The notes under the pieces: model-generated
Told to the model about the DNA's origin: nothing
The model's database searches: none
Seen by the model: the letters and a program-made list of their open reading frames with translations, nothing else
Assembly: GCA_003990705.1 (NCBI GenBank)
Contig: AP018318.1
Coordinates: 992,001 to 1,056,000 of the forward strand
DNA length: 64,000 nt
Direction: 5' to 3'
DNA from: Nostoc sp. HK-01
Lineage (GTDB): Bacteria > Cyanobacteriota > Cyanobacteriia > Cyanobacteriales > Nostocaceae
Shown: positions 17,101 through 25,586 of the stretch, piece after piece
Position numbering within the stretch: position 1 is the stretch's first letter
Layout: every line of letters starts with the position of its first letter
Program-made: the position numbers and the translations under genes

Positions 17101-19062
17101 ATGAAAATTTTCAGGAGAAAGGCATTGATGCAACAGCGATCGCCCATAATCAAACCAACGACGGCCAAGCCAGAGTTAGGCAAAATGAACCAAAAGCGAA
17201 CGCCAAAATCTGTTGCTTGGTCTGGGGCGCTAATCGCCAGTTTAATGATGTTGCCAAATATTATTGGCGGTACACCTGCCTTGGCACAAAGAGCAGAGCG
17301 CGAAATAAGTTATGGTGAGTTGATTAGAAGAACCGAAAAAGGCGAAGTCAAAAAAGTCGAGTTAGACGAAACCGAACAAACAGCCAAAGTATATTTACAA
17401 GGTCAGAAGCCAGATACACCACCCCTACAAGTCAGACTTTTAAATCAAAATACAGAGTTAATTAATAAACTCAAAGCGAAAAACGTCGAGTTTGGTGAGG
17501 TATCCTCGGCTAACAGTCGAGCCGCAGTCGGTTTGTTAATTAACCTAATGTGGATTTTGCCTTTAGTAGCTTTAATGTTACTATTCCTGCGTCGTTCGAC
17601 AAATTCCTCCAGCCAAGCCATGAACTTTGGTAAATCCAGAGCGCGGTTCCAAATGGAAGCCAAAACAGGCGTAAAATTTGACGATGTGGCTGGTGTGGAA
17701 GAAGCCAAAGAAGAACTCCAAGAAGTTGTTACTTTTTTGAAGCAGCCAGAAAGATTTACCGCTGTCGGCGCACGTATTCCCAAGGGCGTTTTATTAGTAG
17801 GGCCACCAGGTACAGGTAAAACCTTACTTGCCAAAGCGATCGCCGGGGAAGCCAGCGTACCATTTTTCAGCATTTCCGGCTCAGAATTTGTGGAAATGTT
17901 TGTCGGTGTGGGTGCTTCCCGCGTCCGTGATTTGTTTAAGAAAGCCAAAGAAAATGCACCCTGTCTCATATTTATTGATGAAATCGACGCTGTGGGTAGA
18001 CAACGGGGTGCGGGTATTGGTGGCGGTAACGATGAACGGGAACAAACTCTCAACCAGTTGCTGACCGAAATGGATGGTTTTGAAGGCAATACTGGCATCA
18101 TTATTATTGCCGCTACTAACCGTCCCGATGTTTTAGATGCAGCCTTACTGCGTCCCGGACGTTTTGACAGACAAGTAATTGTTGATGCACCAGATTTAAA
18201 AGGGCGATTAGAAATATTGCAAGTTCACGCCCGTAATAAGAAAATTGACGAGAGTGTATCATTAGATGCGATCGCTCGTCGTACACCTGGGTTTACTGGC
18301 GCAGATTTAGCCAACTTACTCAACGAAGCCGCCATTCTCACCGCCAGAAGACGCAAAGATGCAATCACTATCTTAGAAATCAACGATGCCGTTGACCGCG
18401 TAGTCGCGGGGATGGAAGGTACACCCCTAGTAGACAGTAAAATCAAACGCTTAATTGGCTATCACGAAGTTGGTTACGCCATCGTTGGCACCTTGCTCAA
18501 AGACCATGACCCAGTACAAAAAGTATCATTGATTCCGCGTGGACAGTCACGGGGTTTAACCTGGTTCACCCCTGACGAAGAGCATTTTCTTATGTCGCGA
18601 TCGCAACTAAAAGCCAGAATTACCGCTGTCTTAGGTGGTAGAGCCGCCGAAGAAGTCATTTTTGGTTTACCGGAAGTTACTGGTGGGATGCGCGAAAACC
18701 GCAAATTAGAATATGCCACATCCATAGCGCGACAGATGGTAACACAGTATGGGATGTCGGAAATTGGACAGTTTTCCTTAGAATCTCCCAACAGTGAAGT
18801 ATTTCTGGGGCGTGACTGGATGAACAAATCCGAATATTCCGAAGAAATTGCCTCCCAAATTGATCGGAAAGTGCGGGAAATTGTCAGCCAATGCTATGAC
18901 ACAGCAAAACGCCTGATTCAAGAAAACCGGACATTAGTTGACCATTTAGTAGAAACTTTGATTGAGCAAGAAACAATTGACGGAGAACAATTTCGACAAA
19001 TTGTCTCTGAACATCAGGATAAGCAAGTAGCGGATGCAGCTACAGTGGCTGTACCTAATTAG
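17101..19062 (+). CDS. FtsH-family AAA+ protein with a disabled protease site
   Basis: Close in sequence to cyanobacterial FtsH1-type proteins: an N-terminal membrane/signal segment (about 38-62, ending ALAQ), a lumenal domain, a second membrane segment (about 140-163) and an intact AAA+ domain with [16 protein letters not shown] and RPGRFDR. The zinc motif reads HEVGY, not HEXXH: His455 and Glu456 are kept but the second His is Tyr459. The region of the third ligand, GAGGD in FtsH2, is rewritten to [11 protein letters not shown], losing the Asp. It should unfold but not cut proteins, or act inside a hetero-hexamer. The real start may be the Met at 17185. Confidence 0.88.
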   Translation: MKIFRRKALMQQRSPIIKPTTAKPELGKMNQKRTPKSVAWSGALIASLMMLPNIIGGTPALAQRAEREISYGELIRRTEKGEVKKVELDETEQTAKVYLQGQKPDTPPLQVRLLNQNTELINKLKAKNVEFGEVSSANSRAAVGLLINLMWILPLVALMLLFLRRSTNSSSQAMNFGKSRARFQMEAKTGVKFDDVAGVEEAKEELQEVVTFLKQPERFTAVGARIPKGVLLVGPPGTGKTLLAKAIAGEASVPFFSISGSEFVEMFVGVGASRVRDLFKKAKENAPCLIFIDEIDAVGRQRGAGIGGGNDEREQTLNQLLTEMDGFEGNTGIIIIAATNRPDVLDAALLRPGRFDRQVIVDAPDLKGRLEILQVHARNKKIDESVSLDAIARRTPGFTGADLANLLNEAAILTARRRKDAITILEINDAVDRVVAGMEGTPLVDSKIKRLIGYHEVGYAIVGTLLKDHDPVQKVSLIPRGQSRGLTWFTPDEEHFLMSRSQLKARITAVLGGRAAEEVIFGLPEVTGGMRENRKLEYATSIARQMVTQYGMSEIGQFSLESPNSEVFLGRDWMNKSEYSEEIASQIDRKVREIVSQCYDTAKRLIQENRTLVDHLVETLIEQETIDGEQFRQIVSEHQDKQVADAATVAVPN

Positions 19063-19084
19063 AGGTTGAAGATTTGCCGATATG

Positions 19085-19111
19085 TAGAGATGTTGCAATG
19101 CAACATCTCTA
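19085..19111. terminator. Bidirectional terminator between convergent genes
   Basis: TAGAGATGTTGCA (19085-19097) and its perfect complement (19099-19111) with a single-base centre lie between the convergent FtsH paralogue and HdeD-like genes. Confidence 0.6.
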
Positions 19112-19127
19112 AATAATTTATGCAACT

Positions 19128-19754
19128 TTACAATAGTCTGCGTTGTTCTCCCCACTTGCGTAGCCTTAAAGCCAACAACAACATCAGCACCCCAAAGACA
19201 ATCGCATAAGCAGCTATTATCCATAAAATTGCTAATGCTCCAGCTATAGGCCAAATAATCAGCAGAACGCCAAAAATTAAGGATGCAATACCGGCTGCTA
19301 TGAGCAACCATTCATTTTCAATGTCTTGGCGCAGCTGATTGGCTGCAATAATCTCGAATATGCCAGTAATAATTGCCCAAGTAGCTATTAAATAAAGCAA
19401 AATTAATGCAGTGATTCCTGGCCAAATAAATGCCATAACTCCAACTGCAACACCAATTGCGCCTTCTATTACCAACAACCATCCGTGGATATTGCCAAGA
19501 TGATCTTTAAATCCGGCGATCGCTAATAATATTCCACCACCTAGCGCAAAGGCAGCAAACAGAAATACCAAAGCTGTTAAAGTAATTCCCGGCCAAAATA
19601 GTGCGGTTAAGCCAAATATGATAGCGAGTGTTCCGCGCAATGCGAGTGTCCACCAATTTCTTGCTAACCGGGTTCCTATCCTCATCGGATCAAAATTCTC
19701 TGTCATAGATTGAATCCATGATGAAATTGTAAAAGTCTTTGGTGGTTCACCCAT
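19128..19754 (-). CDS. HdeD-like (DUF308) multi-span membrane protein
   Basis: Hydrophobic protein of 208 residues with about six membrane segments, beginning near residue 36 (LALRGTLAIIFGLTALFWPG). Repeated hairpins of the form GIxxLxxPGIT/ALxxL are typical of the HdeD/DUF308 family, whose E. coli member is linked to acid resistance; no biochemical role is known here. The first 30 residues are soluble, and the start may be a Met at codon 17 (MTENFDPMRIG). It is convergent with the FtsH paralogue. Confidence 0.8.
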   Translation of the reverse strand: MGEPPKTFTISSWIQSMTENFDPMRIGTRLARNWWTLALRGTLAIIFGLTALFWPGITLTALVFLFAAFALGGGILLAIAGFKDHLGNIHGWLLVIEGAIGVAVGVMAFIWPGITALILLYLIATWAIITGIFEIIAANQLRQDIENEWLLIAAGIASLIFGVLLIIWPIAGALAILWIIAAYAIVFGVLMLLLALRLRKWGEQRRLL

Positions 19755-19967
19755 TTCTTCACAAGTGTTAGCTAAGACTCATCGCTATTACACCTATTTC
19801 ATAAATGGCGTTGCTTGCTTCAGCATAAAAATTTCTTACTCCTCTTCCATCTGACTAATGGTGCATGGTGCTAGATAGATTAATCTTTCTGGAGAAAGAC
19901 GTAGCCGAGAAAATTTTTAATATGGCCTTGCGATTTTTACCTTCGTTGTGACATACTCAAAACAACA
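19755..19967. other. Divergent promoter region, no gene seen
   Basis: Gap between the divergent HdeD-like and TPR genes. No reading frame or hairpin stands out here; the shared upstream motif starts at 19968. Confidence 0.4.
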
Positions 19968-20001
19968 AATACGGTAAATCTATCGAGTTAGTGGTGTTTA
20001 G
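19968..20001 (+). promoter_or_regulatory. Upstream element shared with 23024-23057, copy 1
   Basis: About 28 of 34 bases match the copy at 23024, including AAATACGGTA at the start and GAGTTAGTG near the end. Both copies lie in the same orientation upstream of plus-strand genes: here 67 bp before the TPR gene. Confidence 0.45.
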
Positions 20002-20067
20002 ACTTTAAAAGTTTGGCGGGTGGACAAGCGTTTGACCCGTTGCTAACCGTACAGCCAGGAATAAACA

Positions 20068-21378
20068 ATGCTAAAAGACGCGCAAGGACTTGAAGTAACA
20101 ACCGATTCACCAGCAGCGATCGCAGCCATCAACCAGTTTATGGAACAATCCCTCAGTTATGGCAAAGATATTGAAGCTGTGATTCTTGAAGGTGTGAAAG
20201 CAGATCCAGGTTGTGCAATGGTTTATGCCTATACAGCGGCCTATTATCTAACGCAAGAAAATGCTCAGGCGTGGAAGCAAGCTAGACCTTATTTGCAAGC
20301 GGCTCAATGCCATTTAGTCGGAATCACAAAACGAGAACGATTGTATATTCAAGCGATCGCCGCTTGGGCGATGGGAGCGATGGATCAGGCGATCGCCTTA
20401 CACGAAGAATTAGCCGCAAATTATCCGCGTGATTTAATTTCGGTACAGCAGGGACAATATCACTACTTCTATTTAGGCGATAAAGAAAGATTACTCAAAA
20501 TTGCCCAAAACGTTCTAATTGCTAATCCAGAAAATCATTATCTATACGGTATGGTGGCCTTTGGTTTAGAACAATGTCATCAACTAGAACAAGCCGAAGC
20601 AATGGGTCGAAAAGCAACCACTATCAATCGCCATGACCCTTGGGCGCATCATGCAGTTGCCCACGTTATGGAAACTCAAGGCAGAGTAGATGAAGGCATT
20701 GCGTGGATGGAAAGCCTGGCTGATACTTGGGAAAACTGCAACTCTATGTTGTACACACACAATTGGTGGCATATAGCGCTTTATTACCTAGAGCGAGGTG
20801 ATATGCAGAAGGTATTAGCTATATACGATACTCATGTGTGGGGTCGGGCGACCAAAGAATCTCCCAAAGATCAGGTAGGAGCGATCGCATTGTTGTTAAG
20901 GCTAGAGTTGCGCGGAGTTAATGTCGGTAATCGCTGGCAAGATTTAAGTACTTATTTGTTGCCGCGGATTGATGAACATGCTTTACCCTTTCAAGATTTG
21001 CACTATATCTATGCCTTAGCCAGAGCTAGACGATTTGACTGGGTAAACGAGATGTATTTGAGTATGCAAAAACATTCTCAGAGCATTAATCCATACTTGC
21101 GTCAGAACTGGTTAAAAGTCGCAATTCCCGCAGCCAGAGGGATGATTGCCCATGCAAAAGGTGAGTATTCCATCGCTAAATCTGAATTAAAAATCGTCTT
21201 ACCACTACTGCATCGGATAGGTGGTAGTCATGCTCAACGAGTCTTATTTGAGCAGATATATCGAGATGCAATTTGGCATAGTGAAAAACAAACTCAGGTT
21301 TATGCCATTGCTACTGCAAAAGAAAAGGTAACTACTTCACAAAAACTCGTAGCAGGTATCCTCAATGACCGACAATAA
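20068..21378 (+). CDS. Tetratricopeptide protein of the TTC38 type
   Basis: Soluble 436-residue helical repeat protein. The core, about residues 190-265, carries family features such as DPWAHHAVAHVMETQGR, EGIAWM and HNWWHIALYYLERG; the flanking regions are further helical repeats. TTC38-like proteins occur from bacteria to animals without a settled function. ATG 20068 is preceded by an AGGAATAA ribosome site. The next gene, DUF1499, follows closely on the same strand, so the two may be co-transcribed. There is no signal peptide. Confidence 0.8.
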   Translation: MLKDAQGLEVTTDSPAAIAAINQFMEQSLSYGKDIEAVILEGVKADPGCAMVYAYTAAYYLTQENAQAWKQARPYLQAAQCHLVGITKRERLYIQAIAAWAMGAMDQAIALHEELAANYPRDLISVQQGQYHYFYLGDKERLLKIAQNVLIANPENHYLYGMVAFGLEQCHQLEQAEAMGRKATTINRHDPWAHHAVAHVMETQGRVDEGIAWMESLADTWENCNSMLYTHNWWHIALYYLERGDMQKVLAIYDTHVWGRATKESPKDQVGAIALLLRLELRGVNVGNRWQDLSTYLLPRIDEHALPFQDLHYIYALARARRFDWVNEMYLSMQKHSQSINPYLRQNWLKVAIPAARGMIAHAKGEYSIAKSELKIVLPLLHRIGGSHAQRVLFEQIYRDAIWHSEKQTQVYAIATAKEKVTTSQKLVAGILNDRQ

Positions 21379-21414
21379 TTGAGTAATATTTCCAGCTTGA
21401 GGCCTAGATTGATC

Positions 21415-21906
21415 ATGATTCATTCGCTCACAGCAATTGCCCAACGACATCTGTTGAAAATTACGTTTGTAATATTTATCGCCCTAGCTAGTAGTTTTAT
21501 CCTACCTACGGCTACTTGGGCAGACTCTTCTAACTTGGGAGTTGATCATGGTCATCTAACTTCTTGTCCGAGTTCCCCAAACTGCGTTGTTAGTCAAGAC
21601 GCTGATGCCGAACATAGCATTGACGCGATCGCTTATCATGTAGACCGCGAGACAGCACGAGCCATCTTACTCAAAGTTCTCACTGTTGTTCCGCGCACAG
21701 AGGTGATAGAACAGACAGATAATTACATTCATGCTCTTTCTAAAAGCCGGATATTTAAATTTATTGATGATGTAGAGTTTTATTTTCCTACTGATGAGTC
21801 AGTGATTCATATCCGTTCTGCATCTCGCGTTGGACAGTCTGATCTTGGTGTGAACCGCAGACGTTTAGAGCAAATTCGTTTAGCTCTGCGTGATTTAAAT
21901 ATTTAG
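21415..21906 (+). CDS. DUF1499 exported protein
   Basis: The family hallmarks are LTSCPSSPNCVVSQ near residue 55 and SRVGQSDLGVNRRRLEQIR near the C-terminus. An N-terminal hydrophobic segment (LLKITFVIFIALASSFILPTA) ending in TWA suggests export. I choose ATG 21415; the frame also has a TTG at 21379 directly after the TPR stop codon. DUF1499 proteins have no proven activity. It is convergent with the PhnD-like gene, only 17 bp away. Confidence 0.82.
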   Translation: MIHSLTAIAQRHLLKITFVIFIALASSFILPTATWADSSNLGVDHGHLTSCPSSPNCVVSQDADAEHSIDAIAYHVDRETARAILLKVLTVVPRTEVIEQTDNYIHALSKSRIFKFIDDVEFYFPTDESVIHIRSASRVGQSDLGVNRRRLEQIRLALRDLNI

Positions 21907-21923
21907 TATATTACTAGCGATCG

Positions 21924-22736
21924 CTAACCAATTACCTCATAACCTGCCTGAATTGCAGTATTGTAAATTTTTGCGATCGCTTGATAATCTGACCAATCCA
22001 CAGATGCGAAACGCTTCACGCCAACTTTTTTCATTGCGGTTTGGAGTTCTGCATCTGGTTGAAGTAACGCCGCTTGCACCTGCTGAATCAAAGATTGATC
22101 TAAATGTTGAGCAGCGACTAAAGGCGGCATCGGACATGGGCCGATAGATTCTACTACTCGTATATGCTGTGATAAATCAGGACAATCTCGTAGTTCTTGC
22201 TCCAAGACTACACTATCAATACCTGCACAATCCGCCAGTCCATCAATTACCCAACGAATTGAACGCTGATGAAACCCCGATTGTATTGTCTGTCCAAAAA
22301 AGTTTTTTGGGTGTTTGTCTTGTAATAACCGATGTCGCAGTAAATTATAGCCACTATTAGAACCAGGGTCGTTGTAACACAGGATTTTACCAGCTAAATC
22401 TGCAAAGCTGTATAAATGGCTGTTTGTATTGACAATCACATCCGTAAAGTAAACTGGACGATTTTGATAGCGTGGTGCTTCCATAACTGGCGCAACTACA
22501 GGTTGCAACCTATTTGCTACCACTTGACCGTATCTGACCAAAGGTAAGCCACAAATAAATGCTAGGTCTAGCTGGTCTGTTAATAGTATTGGGTCTGCGA
22601 GTGGGTCATATTGACTTGCTTGTAGTTGGGTTTCTACTGCCAAAATCCGACCTAGATAAGCCACAATAGCTTCGTAAAACCAGAACCAATTAGGCGCTAA
22701 GTAAGATACAACCCGCAGCTTTGTTCGTTCACTCAC
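21924..22736 (-). CDS. PhnD-like phosphate/phosphonate-type binding protein
   Basis: Type 2 periplasmic-binding-protein fold resembling PhnD: an N-terminal LRVVSYLAPNWFWFYE strand-helix, a QLDLAFICGLPLVRY loop, and DPGSNSGYNLLRHRLLQ, which in PhnD holds the ligand oxyanion. There is no signal peptide or lipobox in 270 residues, so it may act in the cytosol or be exported unconventionally. No permease or ATPase lies nearby. It overlaps the upstream small membrane-protein gene by 4 bp, which suggests translational coupling and a shared function. Confidence 0.75.
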   Translation of the reverse strand: MSERTKLRVVSYLAPNWFWFYEAIVAYLGRILAVETQLQASQYDPLADPILLTDQLDLAFICGLPLVRYGQVVANRLQPVVAPVMEAPRYQNRPVYFTDVIVNTNSHLYSFADLAGKILCYNDPGSNSGYNLLRHRLLQDKHPKNFFGQTIQSGFHQRSIRWVIDGLADCAGIDSVVLEQELRDCPDLSQHIRVVESIGPCPMPPLVAAQHLDQSLIQQVQAALLQPDAELQTAMKKVGVKRFASVDWSDYQAIAKIYNTAIQAGYEVIG

Positions 22737-22996
22737 TTACTACTCTCCATATCCAATTCATCTTGCGGTGTGGTAAATATCAGCAGGTGGCGATAAGACC
22801 AATAAATACTGAGGAAAATTAGACTCATTAAGGTTAAAAACATAATGCTGAAAACTATTCCGTAGCTTTTAGTGTGCCACCACAAACGCCGGATAAATAC
22901 TGCTCCCAACCGCGCTGGCTGCCAGATTTGATGAATATTTTGAGAATTATTTAAGCTGATAGTCAAGGATGCTGTGTTTTGCTGTGCAATTGCCAT
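22733..22996 (-). CDS. Small single-span membrane protein
   Basis: An 87-residue protein with one clear membrane segment (about 46-66, YGIVFSIMFLTLMSLIFLSIY) flanked by basic residues on the N-terminal side (RRLWWHTK) and an acidic C-terminus. I do not recognise the family. Its last four bases overlap the start of the PhnD-like gene, so the two form an operon; it could anchor or partner that binding protein. Confidence 0.65.
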   Translation of the reverse strand: MAIAQQNTASLTISLNNSQNIHQIWQPARLGAVFIRRLWWHTKSYGIVFSIMFLTLMSLIFLSIYWSYRHLLIFTTPQDELDMESSK

Positions 22997-23023
22997 TTTT
23001 ACTACCTTTTACGGCTAGATATT

Positions 23024-23057
23024 AAATACGGTATTTCGATAGAGTTAGTGATGTATA
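23024..23057 (+). promoter_or_regulatory. Upstream element shared with 19968-20001, copy 2
   Basis: Second copy of the 34-base motif, again holding AAATACGGTA and GAGTTAGTG. It lies in the divergent gap between the small membrane-protein gene (minus) and KDPG aldolase (plus), about 130 bp before the preferred aldolase start. Confidence 0.45.
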
Positions 23058-23185
23058 TTAAATATCGCATAGCTTGAGGCAACAGGCAAGTTTTCAGCAG
23101 AGTATTTACCTTGCCCCGTTTCCTCTAGATGATGTGTCACGCTGGTAGTGAAGAATTTAATGCCTTATTTCAAGTCCCAGCGAGA

Positions 23186-23818
23186 ATGTCTAATCAAGAT
23201 TGGTTATCAAAGTTGCGAAAAAACAGAGTGATCGCCGTTATCCGTGCATCAAAAATAGAATTAGGAGAGCAGATGGCAATGGCGGTAGCATCTGGGGGAA
23301 TGCAGCTAATAGAGATTACCTGGAATAGCGATCGCGCCGCAGAATTGATCGCTAAACTCCGCATGAAATTACCTGATTGTCTGATTGGTACAGGTACATT
23401 GTTCAACGTGCAGCAGTTACAAGATGCGATCGCCTCTGGAGCGCAATTTTTATTTTCCCCTCATATTGATTTAGAAATGATTGCAGCCGCCGTGACAAAA
23501 GAAGTGCCGATGATTCCAGGAGCGCTGACTCCTACAGAAATTGTGACCGCATGGCAACAAGGCGCTAGTTGCGTGAAGGTGTTTCCTGTGCAAGCCTTGG
23601 GAGGAGCCAGTTATATCAAAAGTTTACAAGCTCCATTGGGTCATATTCCTTTAATTCCTACAGGTGGCGTGACTCTAAAAAATGCCCCAGAATTTATCCA
23701 AGCGGGGGCTGTGGCGGTGGGCTTGAGTAGTGAATTGTTTCCGAAAAAGTTGGTGATTGCAGAAAATTGGCAAGCGATCGCTCAACATACTAGTAACCTA
23801 ATACAGAATTTAGCGTAG
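23186..23818 (+). CDS. eda: KDPG/KHG aldolase
   Basis: Class I aldolase splitting 2-keto-3-deoxy-6-phosphogluconate into pyruvate and glyceraldehyde-3-phosphate, the last step of the Entner-Doudoroff route. Motifs are VIAVIRA at the first strand, EITWNSD with the catalytic Glu, GTGTLF, the Schiff-base lysine in SCVKVFPVQALGG, and PTGGV near the end. I start at the Met of MSNQDW (23186); an in-frame Met at 23129 would add 19 residues unlike the family. The length from 23186, 210 residues, is normal. Confidence 0.9.
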   Translation: MSNQDWLSKLRKNRVIAVIRASKIELGEQMAMAVASGGMQLIEITWNSDRAAELIAKLRMKLPDCLIGTGTLFNVQQLQDAIASGAQFLFSPHIDLEMIAAAVTKEVPMIPGALTPTEIVTAWQQGASCVKVFPVQALGGASYIKSLQAPLGHIPLIPTGGVTLKNAPEFIQAGAVAVGLSSELFPKKLVIAENWQAIAQHTSNLIQNLA

Positions 23819-23901
23819 CAAAATACACACTTACTGAATTTTTAGGCTACAAAGTAAAAAGGAAAAAATTCTTAAGACTCCCTCTTGCAACTGCATACAT
23901 C

Positions 23902-24414
23902 ATGAAAAGTCTGATTAATTCTTACCCCATCTGCCACTTCAAAAAAATGGTTATAGGTGCGGCAATATGTTTGAGCGTGATTGGGATTAGCACAAATACA
24001 GTCACAGCTAGTGGCAAAAACGAGACAGTTAAACAAACAATCCAAACTCTGCAAAAATCAGACCAACGTTGGATTCAAATTAACCTGTCAACCCAAAGAT
24101 TAACCGCATGGGAAGGAAAAAAACCTGTTTATGCAGTTACTATTTCCACTGGTAAACAATCTACTCCCACGAGGATAGGTAGCTTTAAAATTCAATCTAA
24201 GCATAAATCAACCCGAATGCGCGGCAGAGACTATGACGTTCCCAACGTTCCCTATGCAATGTTTTACCAAGGTAACTACGGAATTCACGGAGCCTACTGG
24301 CATAAAAAATTCGGCACACCAGTAAGTCACGGTTGCATCAACGTCGCGCCTAACCATGCTAAATGGCTATTCAATTGGGCATCTTTAGGAACACCTGTGG
24401 TCATCCACAAGTAA
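23902..24414 (+). CDS. L,D-transpeptidase (YkuD domain), copy 1
   Basis: Periplasmic enzyme expected to make 3-3 peptidoglycan cross-links or attach proteins to the wall. A membrane/signal segment (about 14-34, KMVIGAAICLSVIGIS) precedes the YkuD domain (about 53-170), which contains YGIHGAYWHKKFGTPVSHG, with His in the GIHG turn and the nucleophile Cys145 in SHGCIN. It is 170 residues long. The gene 500 bp downstream is a clear paralogue, so this is a tandem duplication. Confidence 0.88.
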   Translation: MKSLINSYPICHFKKMVIGAAICLSVIGISTNTVTASGKNETVKQTIQTLQKSDQRWIQINLSTQRLTAWEGKKPVYAVTISTGKQSTPTRIGSFKIQSKHKSTRMRGRDYDVPNVPYAMFYQGNYGIHGAYWHKKFGTPVSHGCINVAPNHAKWLFNWASLGTPVVIHK

Positions 24415-24551
24415 GCAGACAAATCACAGCAAATCAAGACATTACTGATTCCGGCTCCGGAATCGCCACAACTTAACTTGAAGTAAGAAATAGAAGACTA
24501 GAGTACTCTAGTCAGCCCATATATTTTTGCGTAAGTCCTGTGTAAAACTAC

Positions 24552-24588
24552 AAGTGCAAATATCAAATTCAGTAGTTTGCACTTTTTC
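24552..24588 (+). terminator. Intrinsic terminator after L,D-transpeptidase copy 1
   Basis: AAGTGCAAA (24552-24560) pairs perfectly with TTTGCACTT (24576-24584) and TTT follows. It lies 140 bp past the stop codon. An additional GATTCCGG/CCGGAATC hairpin lies nearer the gene, around 24448. Confidence 0.6.
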
Positions 24589-24917
24589 AACTCCAAATGT
24601 GAAATAAATCGCCGTCAACACTCAAACCAAGGTTCGAGAGTTTTGAGCAGTGGGAGGAAAAATCAACTCTAGGCACGAAGGTATAGAAATGTAGGGGTAT
24701 AAGTGAGGAAAAACCTGACATTCTTACTTCTTTCGACCTAGTTAAAAGATCCAACCTTGGTACGTAGCTGCTGTATTAGTCTCACCTGATACTGGTATTG
24801 GTGTATTGGCGGAACATCCGCGTAGATATTCCATAAACAACTAGGAATTGTTTTGGCAATTTGTAACGTTTATGAAAACTACAACATATTTTTCGCGTTG
24901 TTAGAAGGTGATGCAGA
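24589..24917. other. Spacer upstream of L,D-transpeptidase copy 2
   Basis: No gene is seen. An imperfect CTCAAA/TTTGAG inverted repeat lies near 24622-24648. The promoter of the second transpeptidase should be here. Confidence 0.4.
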
Positions 24918-25454
24918 ATGCGAACCCAAACTAGTAATGTTGGAATTCGTCGCTCAGGAAATTTTTGTACAGGTGTAGCGCTGCTGTTAGCAACTTTTTT
25001 CTCCTCGGCGCTACCAACAGCTGATCCCAATTCTGTGATAGCTACAGCCGCGTCGCTCAATAACAACAGCATCCAAATATCTGACAGTAGACAAGTATCC
25101 CAACCTCGCCGGATTGAAATTGATTTATCCCAGCAACGCTTACGTGCATGGGATGGCGAAAAGCTGGTTTACAACTTTCCTGTATCTACAGGTAAACGCG
25201 CTACTCCTACACCCGTTGGTAGGTTTCATATTCAATCGAAGTATCGCACTAATAGAATGCGGGGTAGCGGCTACGACATTCCTGATGTTCCTTATGCAAT
25301 GTATTTCTATGAAGGCTATGCGATTCATGGTGCTTATTGGCATAACCGTTTTGGCACTCCAGTCAGCCACGGTTGTGTGAATTTGCCAGTGAAGCAGGCG
25401 CGAAAATTGTACAACTGGACGAAGCCAGGGACTTTAGTAGTGGTAAAACGCTAA
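24918..25454 (+). CDS. L,D-transpeptidase (YkuD domain), copy 2
   Basis: Paralogue of the gene at 23902 with the same core: FPVSTGKRATPTPVGRFHIQ, YAIHGAYWHNRFGTPVSHG and nucleophile Cys153 in SHGCVN. Residues about 15-38 form a signal peptide (CTGVALLLATFFSSALPTA). The length is 178 residues. The two copies diverge mainly in the N-terminal 60 residues. A good terminator follows at 25475. Confidence 0.88.
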   Translation: MRTQTSNVGIRRSGNFCTGVALLLATFFSSALPTADPNSVIATAASLNNNSIQISDSRQVSQPRRIEIDLSQQRLRAWDGEKLVYNFPVSTGKRATPTPVGRFHIQSKYRTNRMRGSGYDIPDVPYAMYFYEGYAIHGAYWHNRFGTPVSHGCVNLPVKQARKLYNWTKPGTLVVVKR

Positions 25455-25474
25455 AGCTGAATTTTGATGATTTG

Positions 25475-25512
25475 ATTGAGGATAGGCTGTTGGCTTATCC
25501 TCAATTACTTTT
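25475..25512 (+). terminator. Intrinsic terminator after L,D-transpeptidase copy 2
   Basis: ATTGAGGATA (25475-25484) pairs perfectly with TATCCTCAAT (25496-25505), followed by TACTTTTTT. It separates the transpeptidase from the convergent treH gene. Confidence 0.75.
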
Positions 25513-25586
25513 TTATTGGATTTATCACTTACACAAAGAATATCTCAAACTTCTTTTCTCGGTGATCTCTGCACCTCTGCGGTTGA

